Shown in pieces: positions 7,255 through 16,588 of a stretch of 64,000 nt of DNA. The stretch's first letter is position 1. Each line of letters opens with the position of its first letter. A program made the position numbers and the translations under genes. The notes beneath the pieces were generated by a model that was not told the DNA's origin, did no database searches, and was given only the letters and a program-made list of their open reading frames with translations. The DNA is from Opitutaceae bacterium (GTDB taxonomy: Bacteria > Verrucomicrobiota > Verrucomicrobiia > Opitutales > Opitutaceae): assembly GCA_003151515.1 (NCBI GenBank), contig PLXS01000038.1, positions 1 to 64,000 of the forward strand, in the 5' to 3' direction.

Positions 7255-9244
7255 GGCTTAGGACCCCCTCTATCTCGCTCATGATCTCCTCGTCCTCGAA
7301 CAGGTGCTGGCGGATAGAGCCCGACGGGCACGCGGCGACGCACGTGCCGCAGCCCTTGCACAGCGCGGGGTTGATGCAGGCCTTGGCCTTCGCCTCGTCG
7401 AACGTGATCGCCGTGTACGGGCAGATGGGGATGCACGACTTGCACCCGGAGCAGTCCTCCTCGACGACGTAGGCCGTGTTCGGCTCCTGCTCAATGTAGC
7501 CGCGGTCGATGAGCGCCATGGCCTCCGCCGCCGCGGCGCCCGCCTGGGCGATGCTGTCCGGGATGTCCTTGGGGCCCTGGCAGCAGCCCGCGATGAAGAC
7601 GCCGTCGGTGAACGTGCTTACCGGGGCCAGCTTGGGGTGCTTCTCGAGGAACCAGCCCTCCGTGCCGCAGCTCATGTTGAAGAGCCGGCGCAGGTCCTGG
7701 GCGTCCGACTGCGGCTCCATGCCGACCGCCAGGACGATCATGTCCACCGGGATCCTGCGCACGAGGCCGGCCAGCGTGTCCTCGGCCCGGATGACGAGCT
7801 TGCCCTCCTCCTCCGGCGTCACCGCCCAGTCCGTGACCTCGGCCACGCGGCCGCGCACGAACTGGATCCCGTCCTTGAGCGACTTGTCGTAGAACTCCTC
7901 GCACCCCTTGCCGGGGGCGCGGATGTCCAGGTAGAAGACGGTCACGTCGGCGCCCGTGTGCTCGCGCACCAGCTGGGCGAGCTTCATCGAGTGCATGCAG
8001 CAGGTGCGCGAGCACCACCGGTTGGTCCTGTAGTCGCGCGAGCCCACGCACAGGATGAACGCCACGGACTGCGGCGTGCGCCCGTCGCGCAGCAGGAGCT
8101 CCCCGCCGGTCGGCCCCGAACTCGTGACCAGCCTCTCCAGCTCAATCGAGGTGACCACGTTCGGGTAGACGCCGTAGCCGTACTGGGGGATCCGCTTCGC
8201 GTCGAAGAGCTTGAAGCCGGTGGTGACGATGATGTTGCCCACCTTGATCTGGACCAGCTCCTCGCGCTGGGTGAAGTCTATCGCGCGGCGGTCGGCGCAG
8301 GCCTCGACGCAGGTCTGCTTGCACTTGCCCGACTTCACCTGCAGGCAGCGCGCCGGGTCGATGACGACGACCTGGGGGACCGCCTGCGGGAACGGGATGT
8401 AGATCGGCTTCCTCTTGCCCATGCCGACGTTGAACTCGTCCGGGAACTTCGCCTCCTTGTAAACGCACGCCCGGATGCACTCCTGGCAGCCGATGCACAG
8501 CTCCTCGTTAACGTAGCGCGGCTTGCGCTTGACCGTGACCTGGTAGTTGCCGACGTAGCCCTCGACCTTCACGACCTCGGAGTAGCTCCACAGCGTGATG
8601 TTCTCGTGGGCGCCGACGGCCGACATCTTCGGGGTGAGGATGCACGCCGCGCAGTCGAGTGTCGGGAAGGTCTTGTCGAACTTCGCCATGTGCCCGCCGA
8701 TGCTGGGCTCGCGCTCGACCAGGAAGACCTTCTTGCCCGCGTTCGCGAGAGTCAGCGACGCGTGGATGCCGGCGATGCCGCCGCCGACCACGAGGACGTC
8801 GGGGTGGACGCTCACGCGCTTCGTCTCGAGCGCGGTGTGGAACCGCACCCGCCTGACGGCGGCGTAGGCGAGCGCCTTCGCCTTCTCCGTGGCCGCGGCG
8901 TGGTCGGTGTGCACCCACGAGTCGTGCTCGCGGATGTTGACCATCTGGAAGAGGAAGGGGTTCAGGCCCCCGGCCTCGACGGCGTGGCGAAACGTGTGCT
9001 CGTGAAGCAGCGGCGAGCACGAGGCCACCACGATGCGGTTCAGGTTGTGCTCCCTGATGTCCTGCTTGATCAGCTCCTGGCCCGGGTCGGAGCACATGTA
9101 CTTGTAGTCGCGCGAGACCACGACGCTCGGCAGCCGGGCGACGTACTCGGCGACCGCCGGGCAGTCGACGACGCCGGCGATGTTCTGGCCGCAGTGGCAG
9201 ATGTAGAACCCGGTCCGGATCTCGGTGCCCGCGCCCGCGTTCAT
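7247..9244 (-). CDS. hdrA: Heterodisulfide reductase subunit A, flavin-bifurcating
   Basis: This is a 665-residue HdrA. The N-terminal domain has GFYICHCGQNIAG and further cysteines. A Rossmann FAD site GGGIAG is at about 154-159, followed by EPSIGGHMAKFDKTFPTLDC and CAACILTPKM, the HdrA-specific cysteine cluster. A ferredoxin insert (CIGCQECIRAC) comes mid-protein and two more [4Fe-4S] motifs (CSGCKSCIPICP, CKGCGTCVAACP) come at the C-terminus. HdrA carries the FAD that splits electron pairs, one to ferredoxin and one to the HdrBC disulfide site. The start at ATG 9244 overlaps the hdrB stop (ATGA). The open frame continues upstream only as out-of-frame reading of hdrB. Confidence 0.95.
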   Translation of the reverse strand: MNAGAGTEIRTGFYICHCGQNIAGVVDCPAVAEYVARLPSVVVSRDYKYMCSDPGQELIKQDIREHNLNRIVVASCSPLLHEHTFRHAVEAGGLNPFLFQMVNIREHDSWVHTDHAAATEKAKALAYAAVRRVRFHTALETKRVSVHPDVLVVGGGIAGIHASLTLANAGKKVFLVEREPSIGGHMAKFDKTFPTLDCAACILTPKMSAVGAHENITLWSYSEVVKVEGYVGNYQVTVKRKPRYVNEELCIGCQECIRACVYKEAKFPDEFNVGMGKRKPIYIPFPQAVPQVVVIDPARCLQVKSGKCKQTCVEACADRRAIDFTQREELVQIKVGNIIVTTGFKLFDAKRIPQYGYGVYPNVVTSIELERLVTSSGPTGGELLLRDGRTPQSVAFILCVGSRDYRTNRWCSRTCCMHSMKLAQLVREHTGADVTVFYLDIRAPGKGCEEFYDKSLKDGIQFVRGRVAEVTDWAVTPEEEGKLVIRAEDTLAGLVRRIPVDMIVLAVGMEPQSDAQDLRRLFNMSCGTEGWFLEKHPKLAPVSTFTDGVFIAGCCQGPKDIPDSIAQAGAAAAEAMALIDRGYIEQEPNTAYVVEEDCSGCKSCIPICPYTAITFDEAKAKACINPALCKGCGTCVAACPSGSIRQHLFEDEEIMSEIEGVLSHA

Positions 9245-10128
9245 GTTCTTGGCGCCACGGCCTCGCCGGCCTTGGCAGACGGCATCCTGAACGGTATGAA
9301 GCTCCTGCCGAGCGCGAGCTGCTTCGCGGGCAGGCCGAAGGCGATGCCCATCAGCTGCGTGAAGTACACGGTCGGGATGCGCACCGGGCCCCAGCGCTGC
9401 TCGATCTGGTGGTGGTAGGCGTCCAGGTTGAACTGGCACAGGGGGCAGATGGTCGCGATCACGTCGGCGCCTCGCCGCACGGCCTCCTTGAGCAGGATGT
9501 AGGTCAGGCGAAGCCCGATCTCGGGGAGCGTCCCCGTGAGGCTCGCCCCGCAGCACTTGGTCTTCAGGGGGTAATGGACGACCTCGGCGCCCAGCGTCGT
9601 GAGCAGCCGGTCCATCGTGGTCGGGTTCCACGCGTCGTCGAAGGTCGCGTAGGGCCGCACGACCTGGCAGCCGTAGTAGGGGGCCACCTTGAGCCCCTTC
9701 AGGGGGCGCACCACCTTCTCCTTGATGACGTCCAGGCCGATGTCGTTGACCAGCACGTCGAGCGGGTGGCGCACGCTCGTCGTGCCCTCGCACTTGAGGC
9801 CCGCGGCGCCGAGGCCCCGCTCGACGGCGGCGCGGATAGCCGGCGAATCCTCGATGTAGTGCTTGGTCTTGTTGAGGACCAGGTAGCACGCGCTGCAGGG
9901 CGTGATGAGGTCGCGGGCCCCCGCCTTCTCCGCGAGGGCGAGGTTGCGGGCGGCGAGCACGCAGGCGAGCTGCTCGTCCACCGACATGTACGCAGTCGCC
10001 CCGCAGCAGTTCCAGTCGTCGAGCTCGTTCATCTCGGCGCCCAGGTGCCTCATGACGGGCAGGAGCGACTCCTCGTAGGCGCGGCCCAGCCCCTTGAGCG
10101 AACATCCGGGGAAATAGCTGTACTTCAT
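9241..10128 (-). CDS. hdrB: Heterodisulfide reductase subunit B
   Basis: This 295-residue protein opens KYSYFPGCSLKGLG and has two CCG domains. The first has C-x-n-CCGATAYMS and a downstream PCSACY; the second has YGCQVV, KCCGASLTG and CPLCQ. Both are complete, so both non-cubane [4Fe-4S] clusters that reduce a disulfide should form. In methanogens the substrate is CoM-S-S-CoB. In a bacterium the substrate is unknown; a thiol cofactor or a protein disulfide is possible. The start and stop overlap hdrC and hdrA by 4 bp each. Confidence 0.95.
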   Translation of the reverse strand: MKYSYFPGCSLKGLGRAYEESLLPVMRHLGAEMNELDDWNCCGATAYMSVDEQLACVLAARNLALAEKAGARDLITPCSACYLVLNKTKHYIEDSPAIRAAVERGLGAAGLKCEGTTSVRHPLDVLVNDIGLDVIKEKVVRPLKGLKVAPYYGCQVVRPYATFDDAWNPTTMDRLLTTLGAEVVHYPLKTKCCGASLTGTLPEIGLRLTYILLKEAVRRGADVIATICPLCQFNLDAYHHQIEQRWGPVRIPTVYFTQLMGIAFGLPAKQLALGRSFIPFRMPSAKAGEAVAPRT

Positions 10129-10709
10129 GACCCCTCCTTGTCGCGGGCCGCGGCCGCGAGCATCGTTTCAAGTTCGCCGCGCCGCTGGATGCGCTCATGC
10201 TTGAGGACAAAGCGCCCGGTGCGGATGAGCCCGATCCCCTGCCGCCAGGAGCTGAGTACGGCCATCAGGTTGGCCTTCATGAAGAGCCGCATCACGAGCA
10301 GGGTCTCGGTGACGCGCCCCTTGGAGCGCACCATCGCCGTGAATTCCTTGGCGAGGATCGGGATCGGGAACCTCTTGGGGTAGACGCCGTCCCTGATGGC
10401 CCGCTGCTTGAGGGCGTACATGATGTCCGTGATCCGGATCTCGCGGGGGCATTCGACCGTGCAGCCGTAGCACGAGGCGCACAGCCAGATGCTGTTGCTG
10501 CGCAGCACCTCGTCCTTGAAGTCCGCGCGCACGAGCGCCATCACCTGCCGGGGCGAGAGCTCCATGTAGACGCTCAGCGGGCACGTGCCCGAGCAGGTGC
10601 CGCACTGGATGCAGGAGAGCAGCGTCTCGCAGCCGGGCACCGCCATGATCTCCCTTCCGAAGCCACGCACCCGCTCCGCCTCGTACTTGACCGTGCGTGT
10701 GATTCTCAT
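10125..10709 (-). CDS. hdrC: Heterodisulfide reductase subunit C
   Basis: This 194-residue subunit has two [4Fe-4S] motifs: CIQCGTCSGTCP (cysteines 33, 36, 39, 43) and CASCYGCTVECP (77, 80, 83, 87). It relays electrons from HdrA to HdrB. A strong ribosome site, AAAGGAGG, lies 8 nt before the ATG at 10709, as expected for the first gene of the operon. The C-terminal third is helical and basic, with no membrane segment. The promoter should lie in 10710-10930, where an inverted repeat is found. Confidence 0.95.
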   Translation of the reverse strand: MRITRTVKYEAERVRGFGREIMAVPGCETLLSCIQCGTCSGTCPLSVYMELSPRQVMALVRADFKDEVLRSNSIWLCASCYGCTVECPREIRITDIMYALKQRAIRDGVYPKRFPIPILAKEFTAMVRSKGRVTETLLVMRLFMKANLMAVLSSWRQGIGLIRTGRFVLKHERIQRRGELETMLAAAARDKEGS

Positions 10710-10775
10710 CGGTCGAGCCTCCTTTGACCGGCTTTGCTTTTTTGGGGGTTGCCGCTCCGCTCGCGGCGTATTTGC

Positions 10776-10812
10776 ACGATAGGCTTACCCCCTCCACAAA
10801 CCTTCCTATCGT
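10776..10812 (-). promoter_or_regulatory. Inverted repeat ACGATAGG-N21-CCTATCGT upstream of hdrC
   Basis: Two perfect 8-bp arms (10776-10783 and 10805-10812) are separated by 21 nt, 67-103 nt before the hdrC start. It could be a two-site operator for a dimeric regulator of the hydrogenase operon or a hairpin in the hdrC leader. The 21-nt centre-to-edge distance places the arms on about the same face of the DNA. The regulator is not known. Confidence 0.35.
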
Positions 10813-10912
10813 TTGGCCAAGTTCGCGCATTTCTTGCGTTTTGGCCCGGGGGGCGATTAACGCGCTTGTCGTCCGACTGCTCGCCATTCAGAAGGAAGTC
10901 CAGGTGGCGACA

Positions 10913-10925
10913 TTGACCCGGTCAA
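10913..10925. promoter_or_regulatory. Palindrome TTGACC-C-GGTCAA in the hdrC/EF-G intergenic region
   Basis: This is a perfect 6-bp palindrome with a one-base centre, placed in the middle of the divergent region. It may be a regulator site, or its first half may act as a -35 element for the plus strand. No matching -10 box at a normal distance was found. Confidence 0.25.
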
Positions 10926-11153
10926 AGTCCAACGGCCCCATGGCCGCACAGGCATGTACTTTGCGCTGATCCCCTTGCATATGCTTCCCTGCCACAACAT
11001 TGCGCGCCGCGGGGACAGGGGGCAGGGAGGAGAGAGCGCGGCGGCCGAATGCGGATATTCCTGGGGCGCCCGCCGAATCCGTTGTCGCCTCCGGCGGCCC
11101 TTTTTGTCTCTGATTCGGCCCTGGCCCCAGTCACCCCCGGCCCCCTACCCCTT

Positions 11154-13250
11154 ATGAAGGAATCTTACCAAACCTCAGACCTGAGGAATTTCGCCGTGGT
11201 CGGGCACGCCTCAGCGGGCAAGACCATGCTCTGCGAGGCGATGCTCATGTGCAGCGGGCGCATCGGGCGCATGGGCAGCATCGCCGCCGGCACGACGGCG
11301 TCCGACTACCATGCGAGCGAGCAGCAGCACAAGATCTCGGTCCAGGCCTCGCTGCTGAACACCGAGTGGCTCGACAAGAAGTTCAACATCATCGACACGC
11401 CCGGATACGCCGACTTCATAAGCGAGGGGATCGGCGCCCTGCGCGTGGGAGACTTCGCGCTCGTGGTCGTGAACGCCGCGCACGGCCTGGGGGTCGGCAC
11501 CGACGCGGTCTGGGACTACGCGAACCACTACGGCCTGCCGAAGATGATCGCCGTCAACGCGCTCGACAAGCCGAACACCGACTTTGACCTGATCGTGGAG
11601 GAAGCCCGGGACCACTTCGGAAAGAACGTCTTCCCGATGACCCTTCCCCTGGACGCCGGCCCCTCCTTCAGCCGCGTCCTCGACGTCCTGCGCAACGAGG
11701 TCGTCACCTACAAGCCGGGCGGCAACGGCCGCTACAGCGAGGAGCCCGCCCAGGGCGGGCTGGCCGACCGCGTCCACGAGTTGCACCGCCAGTTGGTCGA
11801 GTACGTGGCCGAGTCCGACGACTCGCTCATGGAGAAGTTCTTCGACAAGGGGATCCTCGGCGAGGAGGAGGTGCGCGCGGGGCTGCACAAGGCGGTCCAG
11901 AAGCAGGTGTTCGTCCCCCTCTTCGCCGTCTCGGCGGAGCGCAACGTCGGCGTCGCGCGCATGATGGACTTCATAGCCAAGTACGGCTCGGCGCCCACGG
12001 ACAGGGCCGACGTGCCCGCGCGCGACGCGGGCGGGCTGCCGGGGATCGTCTCGCTCACCCGGCCGGAGCCCGTCGTCTACGTGTTCAAGACGATGAACGA
12101 GCCCGGTGTCGGCGAGCTCTCCCTTTTCAGGGTCTACTCGGGCTCCGTCCACAGCGCCGAGGAGCTCTTCAACAAGAACAGGCAGGTGAACGAGCGCCTG
12201 GGGCAGATCTACGTCCTAAACGGCCACGATAGGGTCACGGTGCCCGCCCTGGTCGCCGGCGACATCGGGGCGACGGTCAAGCTGCGCGAGACGCGCACCG
12301 GCGACACGCTCTGCAGCCCGCGCTTCACCGTGGAGCTGCCCAAGGTCGAGTACCCCAACCCCAACATCCACGTCGCCGTGAAGCTGCGCGCCAAGGGCGA
12401 CGAGGACAAGCTCGCGGTCGGCCTGGCGACGCTCCAGCAGGAGGACCCCACGTTCCGCTACAGGGTCGACGACGAGGTGCACCAGACGATCATCTCCGGC
12501 CAGGGCGAGATACACCTCCAGGTCATCATCGAGCGGCTGGCGCGCAGGTTCGGCGTCAGCGTCGAGCAGGAGGAGCCACGGGTTCCCTACCGCGAGACGA
12601 TCCGGGCGCGGGCCGAGTCGCGCTACCGCCACAAGAAGCAGACCGGCGGCGCCGGCCAGTTCGCGGAGGTGTGGATGCGGATCGCCCCCGGGCCGCGCGA
12701 CAGCGGCATCGTGTTCACGGAGTCCCTCGTCGGCAACGACGTCGACCGCGTGTTCGTGCCCTCCGTCGAGAAGGGCGTGCGCAGCGTGGGCAACGAGGGC
12801 GCCTACGCCGGCTACCGGATCACCGACGTGAAGGTCGACTTCTACGGGGGCAAGATGCACCCCGTGGACTCGAAGGACATCGCCTTCCAGGTGGCGGGCT
12901 ACCACGCCTTCAAGGAGTCCTTCATGAACGCCTCGCCGTGCCTGCTGGAGCCGCTGTACACGGTCGCCATCACGACGCCCGGGGACTACGTCGGCGCGGT
13001 GCTGGGCGACCTGTCGTCGCGCAGGGGGCGAATCCTAGGCGTCGACTCCGAGGGCCACTTCCAGGTCATCCGGGCCACGGTCCCCTACAAGCAGCTCTAC
13101 CACTACAGCACGATCCTGCGCTCGCTGACAAGCGGCCGGGGCCGCCATTCCGAGAACTTCAGCCACTACGAGGAGGTGCCCATCGACCAGGTGGCGGGCA
13201 TCGTCGCCGAGGCCAAGGCGCGCAAGGACGCACTGGCGGCCGAGAAGTGA
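11154..13250 (+). CDS. Elongation factor G-like GTPase (divergent paralogue)
   Basis: This 698-residue protein has the EF-G domain order: G domain with P-loop GHASAGKT near 18, DTPGYADF, NALDKPN in the G4 position, then domains II to V ending with a typical EF-G C-terminal fold (GDLSSRRGRILG). The switch I region departs from canonical EF-G. Instead of the D-(x)n-E-(R/K)-GIT motif it reads DYHASEQQHKISVQ, as in EF-G2-type paralogues. It may act in translocation, ribosome recycling or another ribosome-linked step; the main EF-G is presumably elsewhere. The ATG at 11154 is chosen because it begins the conserved N-terminus, although no strong ribosome site is visible. Confidence 0.85.
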   Translation: MKESYQTSDLRNFAVVGHASAGKTMLCEAMLMCSGRIGRMGSIAAGTTASDYHASEQQHKISVQASLLNTEWLDKKFNIIDTPGYADFISEGIGALRVGDFALVVVNAAHGLGVGTDAVWDYANHYGLPKMIAVNALDKPNTDFDLIVEEARDHFGKNVFPMTLPLDAGPSFSRVLDVLRNEVVTYKPGGNGRYSEEPAQGGLADRVHELHRQLVEYVAESDDSLMEKFFDKGILGEEEVRAGLHKAVQKQVFVPLFAVSAERNVGVARMMDFIAKYGSAPTDRADVPARDAGGLPGIVSLTRPEPVVYVFKTMNEPGVGELSLFRVYSGSVHSAEELFNKNRQVNERLGQIYVLNGHDRVTVPALVAGDIGATVKLRETRTGDTLCSPRFTVELPKVEYPNPNIHVAVKLRAKGDEDKLAVGLATLQQEDPTFRYRVDDEVHQTIISGQGEIHLQVIIERLARRFGVSVEQEEPRVPYRETIRARAESRYRHKKQTGGAGQFAEVWMRIAPGPRDSGIVFTESLVGNDVDRVFVPSVEKGVRSVGNEGAYAGYRITDVKVDFYGGKMHPVDSKDIAFQVAGYHAFKESFMNASPCLLEPLYTVAITTPGDYVGAVLGDLSSRRGRILGVDSEGHFQVIRATVPYKQLYHYSTILRSLTSGRGRHSENFSHYEEVPIDQVAGIVAEAKARKDALAAEK

Positions 13251-13326
13251 CCCCCCCGGCCGCCGGGGACGGCTTATTCGGGCTCGATCCGGGCCGCGCC
13301 GGCGCATAGGGTCGCTCCTCCGCTTC

Positions 13327-14652
13327 ATGGACATCCCCGACAGCGACCTCGACGAGGCGCCAGCGCCCGGAGCACCGCGCACCGCCGCCCTGGCGGTGGT
13401 TTCGGTTGCGATTCCGCTCTTCATCCTCCTTGCGGCTGCCGCGCACGCCCGCGCGGTCCGGGAGGCCATCGCCTCGTTGCTCGGCCTCGGCTATTACGGG
13501 GACTCCAGTTGGAAGCTGGGGCCGGCGGCGTCCGCCGCGCTGGTGTTCGTCCCCGTGGCCGTCGTGGCGCTGGCGATCTTCGTGGCGGCATGGCGAAAGG
13601 GGCTGCACACCTGGAAGGTCGTCGGCCCTTGCCTCCTCGCGGTCGCCGGGATCCTAGCGTACCTGGCGGCCGACGACCCGGCCATCCGGCGCCCCATGAC
13701 CATGGAGACGCTCTCCCCGGTGTTTCCGGGGGCCGAGGACAGCTTCAAGATCCTGATGCGCTATGGCATGCGCGCGCCGCTTGGGAAGAATTTCAAGGCC
13801 CCCGTCTTCAAGGGCGCCTACCCCGACTGGAAGGACATCCAGTCGATTGTCGCCGTGCGCCCCGAGATCGAGGCTCACTGGCAGGCGCTGCTGCCGGAGA
13901 GGGCCTGGTGGGTTGAGATAAACGCCTTCGAGCGGATAGGCGACCTGACGCCGGTGGACGGCGACCTGATCGCCTTCCAGGTCCTGCGCACCGTGACGCA
14001 GCACGGCACGGCGATCGCCCGCCTGCAGGCGTTCGACGGCAACGGGGACGGGGCCATGGCGACGGTGATCCCGATCATCCAGGTCGGACGCAAGCTGCAG
14101 CCGACATCCCGTACGCTCGTGCGCGCCATGATGGGCGTGGTCATCGAGCGCATGGGCATCGAGGCCGCGGACTATGTGCTCAAGACGGCGCCCGTCTCGC
14201 CGAACGCTCGCGCAAGGCTGGCCGCGGCCCTGGAGGGCGGCGACGCCGAGGCCGGCGCGCGCCACCTGATCGCCATGAGCTATGCCTATGACGTGAGCGC
14301 CTGGATGCGGCCGGTCGGCGACGTGGTCGCGTCCGCCCGAAGCGGGGACGAGCCCCGCTGGATGAGGTTCCTCTTGGACGCGGCGGGCCCGTTCATATTC
14401 AATCCCCGCGCCACGTTGAACTCCTATGGCGACCTCTGCGCCGACATGCAGGATCTCGCGGCCCAGAGGGATTTCGCGAAGATGGGCCCCCGGGCCCAGA
14501 GGTACAACGACGTCGACGCGCGCCCCCGCTTCAAGAACATGCTGGCAGATTTGCTGACGAGTTCGAATGCCGCCTATGCGAAGGTCGTCGAAAACTACTG
14601 GAAGGCCGAGGACGAGCGCGTTGCGCTCCTTGCCCAGCTGAAGGAGCCGTGA
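13327..14652 (+). CDS. Membrane-anchored protein of unknown function
   Basis: I do not recognise a family for this 441-residue protein. Three hydrophobic segments can be seen near residues 18-40, 62-85 and 95-114. A soluble domain of about 320 residues follows and would face one side of the membrane. That domain is rich in Trp and Asp and has regular alpha-helical stretches but no known catalytic motif. It lies 76 bp after the EF-G paralogue and 35 bp before the phosphoribosyltransferase gene, so the three may be co-transcribed. A start at 13327 gives a short acidic N-terminus before the first helix. Confidence 0.7.
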   Translation: MDIPDSDLDEAPAPGAPRTAALAVVSVAIPLFILLAAAAHARAVREAIASLLGLGYYGDSSWKLGPAASAALVFVPVAVVALAIFVAAWRKGLHTWKVVGPCLLAVAGILAYLAADDPAIRRPMTMETLSPVFPGAEDSFKILMRYGMRAPLGKNFKAPVFKGAYPDWKDIQSIVAVRPEIEAHWQALLPERAWWVEINAFERIGDLTPVDGDLIAFQVLRTVTQHGTAIARLQAFDGNGDGAMATVIPIIQVGRKLQPTSRTLVRAMMGVVIERMGIEAADYVLKTAPVSPNARARLAAALEGGDAEAGARHLIAMSYAYDVSAWMRPVGDVVASARSGDEPRWMRFLLDAAGPFIFNPRATLNSYGDLCADMQDLAAQRDFAKMGPRAQRYNDVDARPRFKNMLADLLTSSNAAYAKVVENYWKAEDERVALLAQLKEP

Positions 14653-14687
14653 GGGGCGGGGCCCGCGCGCCGGGCCTGGCAGGGACG

Positions 14688-15347
14688 ATGATGACAAAGC
14701 GATTCCGCAACAGGACCCAGGCCGGCGAGCTCCTAGCGGAGAAACTCGCGGGGTACGCCGGCGCCGGGGGCATCCTCGTGCTGGCGCTGCCCCGCGGGGG
14801 CGTGCCGGTCGCCGTCCCCGTGGCCCTGCGCCTGCGGGCCCAGCTCGACGTGCTCACCGTGCGCAAGCTGGGGGTGCCCGGGCACGAGGAGCTCGCGATG
14901 GGCGCCATCGCCTCGGGCGGAGTGCGCGTCCTGAACCTCGAGGTCGTGGGCGCGCTGCAGATTCCCGACGACATCGTCGAGCGCGTCGCCTCCCGCGAGC
15001 AGAGGGAGCTCGAGCGGCGCGAGCGCGCCTACCGGGGCGACCGCCCCGCCCCCGCCCTGGCGGGCCGCGACGTGGTCCTCATCGACGACGGCATCGCCAC
15101 CGGATCGACGATGCGCTCGGCGATCGGTGTGGCGCGCGGCGGGCACGCGCGGCGGGTGATCGTCGCCGCGCCCGTCATCGCGGCCTCGACCGTCCACGAG
15201 ATGAGGAAGGTGGCGGACGACGTCGTGTTCGTCCTCGACCCCGACGATTTCGTGGGGGTCGGAAAGTGGTACGACGACTTCACCCAGACGACGGACGAGG
15301 AGGTGAAGCTTCTCCTCGCCTCGGCGCAGCCGCGCCCCGCGGGCTAG
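14688..15347 (+). CDS. Phosphoribosyltransferase family protein
   Basis: This 219-residue protein has a type I PRTase fold. LALPRGGVPVAVPVA is near the start, and the PRPP-binding loop VVLIDDGIATGSTM is near residue 130, with the two acidic residues and the GxxTGST turn intact. The C-terminus (DFVGVGKWYDDF) matches the predicted-phosphoribosyltransferase family often fused or linked to dienelactone hydrolase-like proteins. Its substrate base is unknown. The double ATG at 14688/14691 is preceded by CAGGGA. The upstream in-frame ATG at 14649 lies next to the previous gene's stop and lacks family similarity. Confidence 0.85.
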   Translation: MMTKRFRNRTQAGELLAEKLAGYAGAGGILVLALPRGGVPVAVPVALRLRAQLDVLTVRKLGVPGHEELAMGAIASGGVRVLNLEVVGALQIPDDIVERVASREQRELERRERAYRGDRPAPALAGRDVVLIDDGIATGSTMRSAIGVARGGHARRVIVAAPVIAASTVHEMRKVADDVVFVLDPDDFVGVGKWYDDFTQTTDEEVKLLLASAQPRPAG

Positions 15348-15502
15348 GCGGTCTGGCCCAGCTTGGCGGCCAGCTCGCAGATCCCCGAGACGACGCTTCG
15401 CACGTCGAGAACCCTGGCCTTTCGCCGGGTCTCCGAGGGGGGTGCACCCGGACGCGATGACGACGGGCGTGCCCGCGCGGACCTCCGCGATCTCCAGCCG
15501 GG
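15344..15502 (-). pseudogene. Frameshifted fragment of an unidentified gene
   Basis: The minus strand reads LTRLEIAEVRAGTPVVIASG in one frame. Across a run of C residues (about 15438-15446) it continues in another frame as RRKARVLDVRSVVSGICELA and ends LGQTA with a stop at 15344-15346. Both parts look protein-like (amphipathic, GC-rich third positions) but no start codon precedes them. It lies directly downstream of the radical SAM gene. It may be a decayed gene, or a read error in the C run may have split a real one. The family is not recognised. Confidence 0.3.

Positions 15503-16577
<1,075 letters not shown>

Positions 16578-16588
<11 letters not shown>

Larger units (their letters stand above)
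10710..11153. other. Divergent intergenic region between hdrC and the EF-G paralogue
   Basis: This 444-bp gap separates the minus-strand hdr-mvh operon from the plus-strand EF-G-like gene. It has the hdrC ribosome site next to 10709, an 8-bp inverted repeat at 10776-10812, and a short palindrome at 10913-10925. It is poorer in GC than the genes around it up to about 10920. No convincing small gene or known riboswitch was recognised. Confidence 0.6.

Noticed and set aside
10905-10930. FNR box in TTGACCCGGTCAA
   Set aside because: FNR sites are TTGAT-N4-ATCAA. The centre here is one base and the arms differ.
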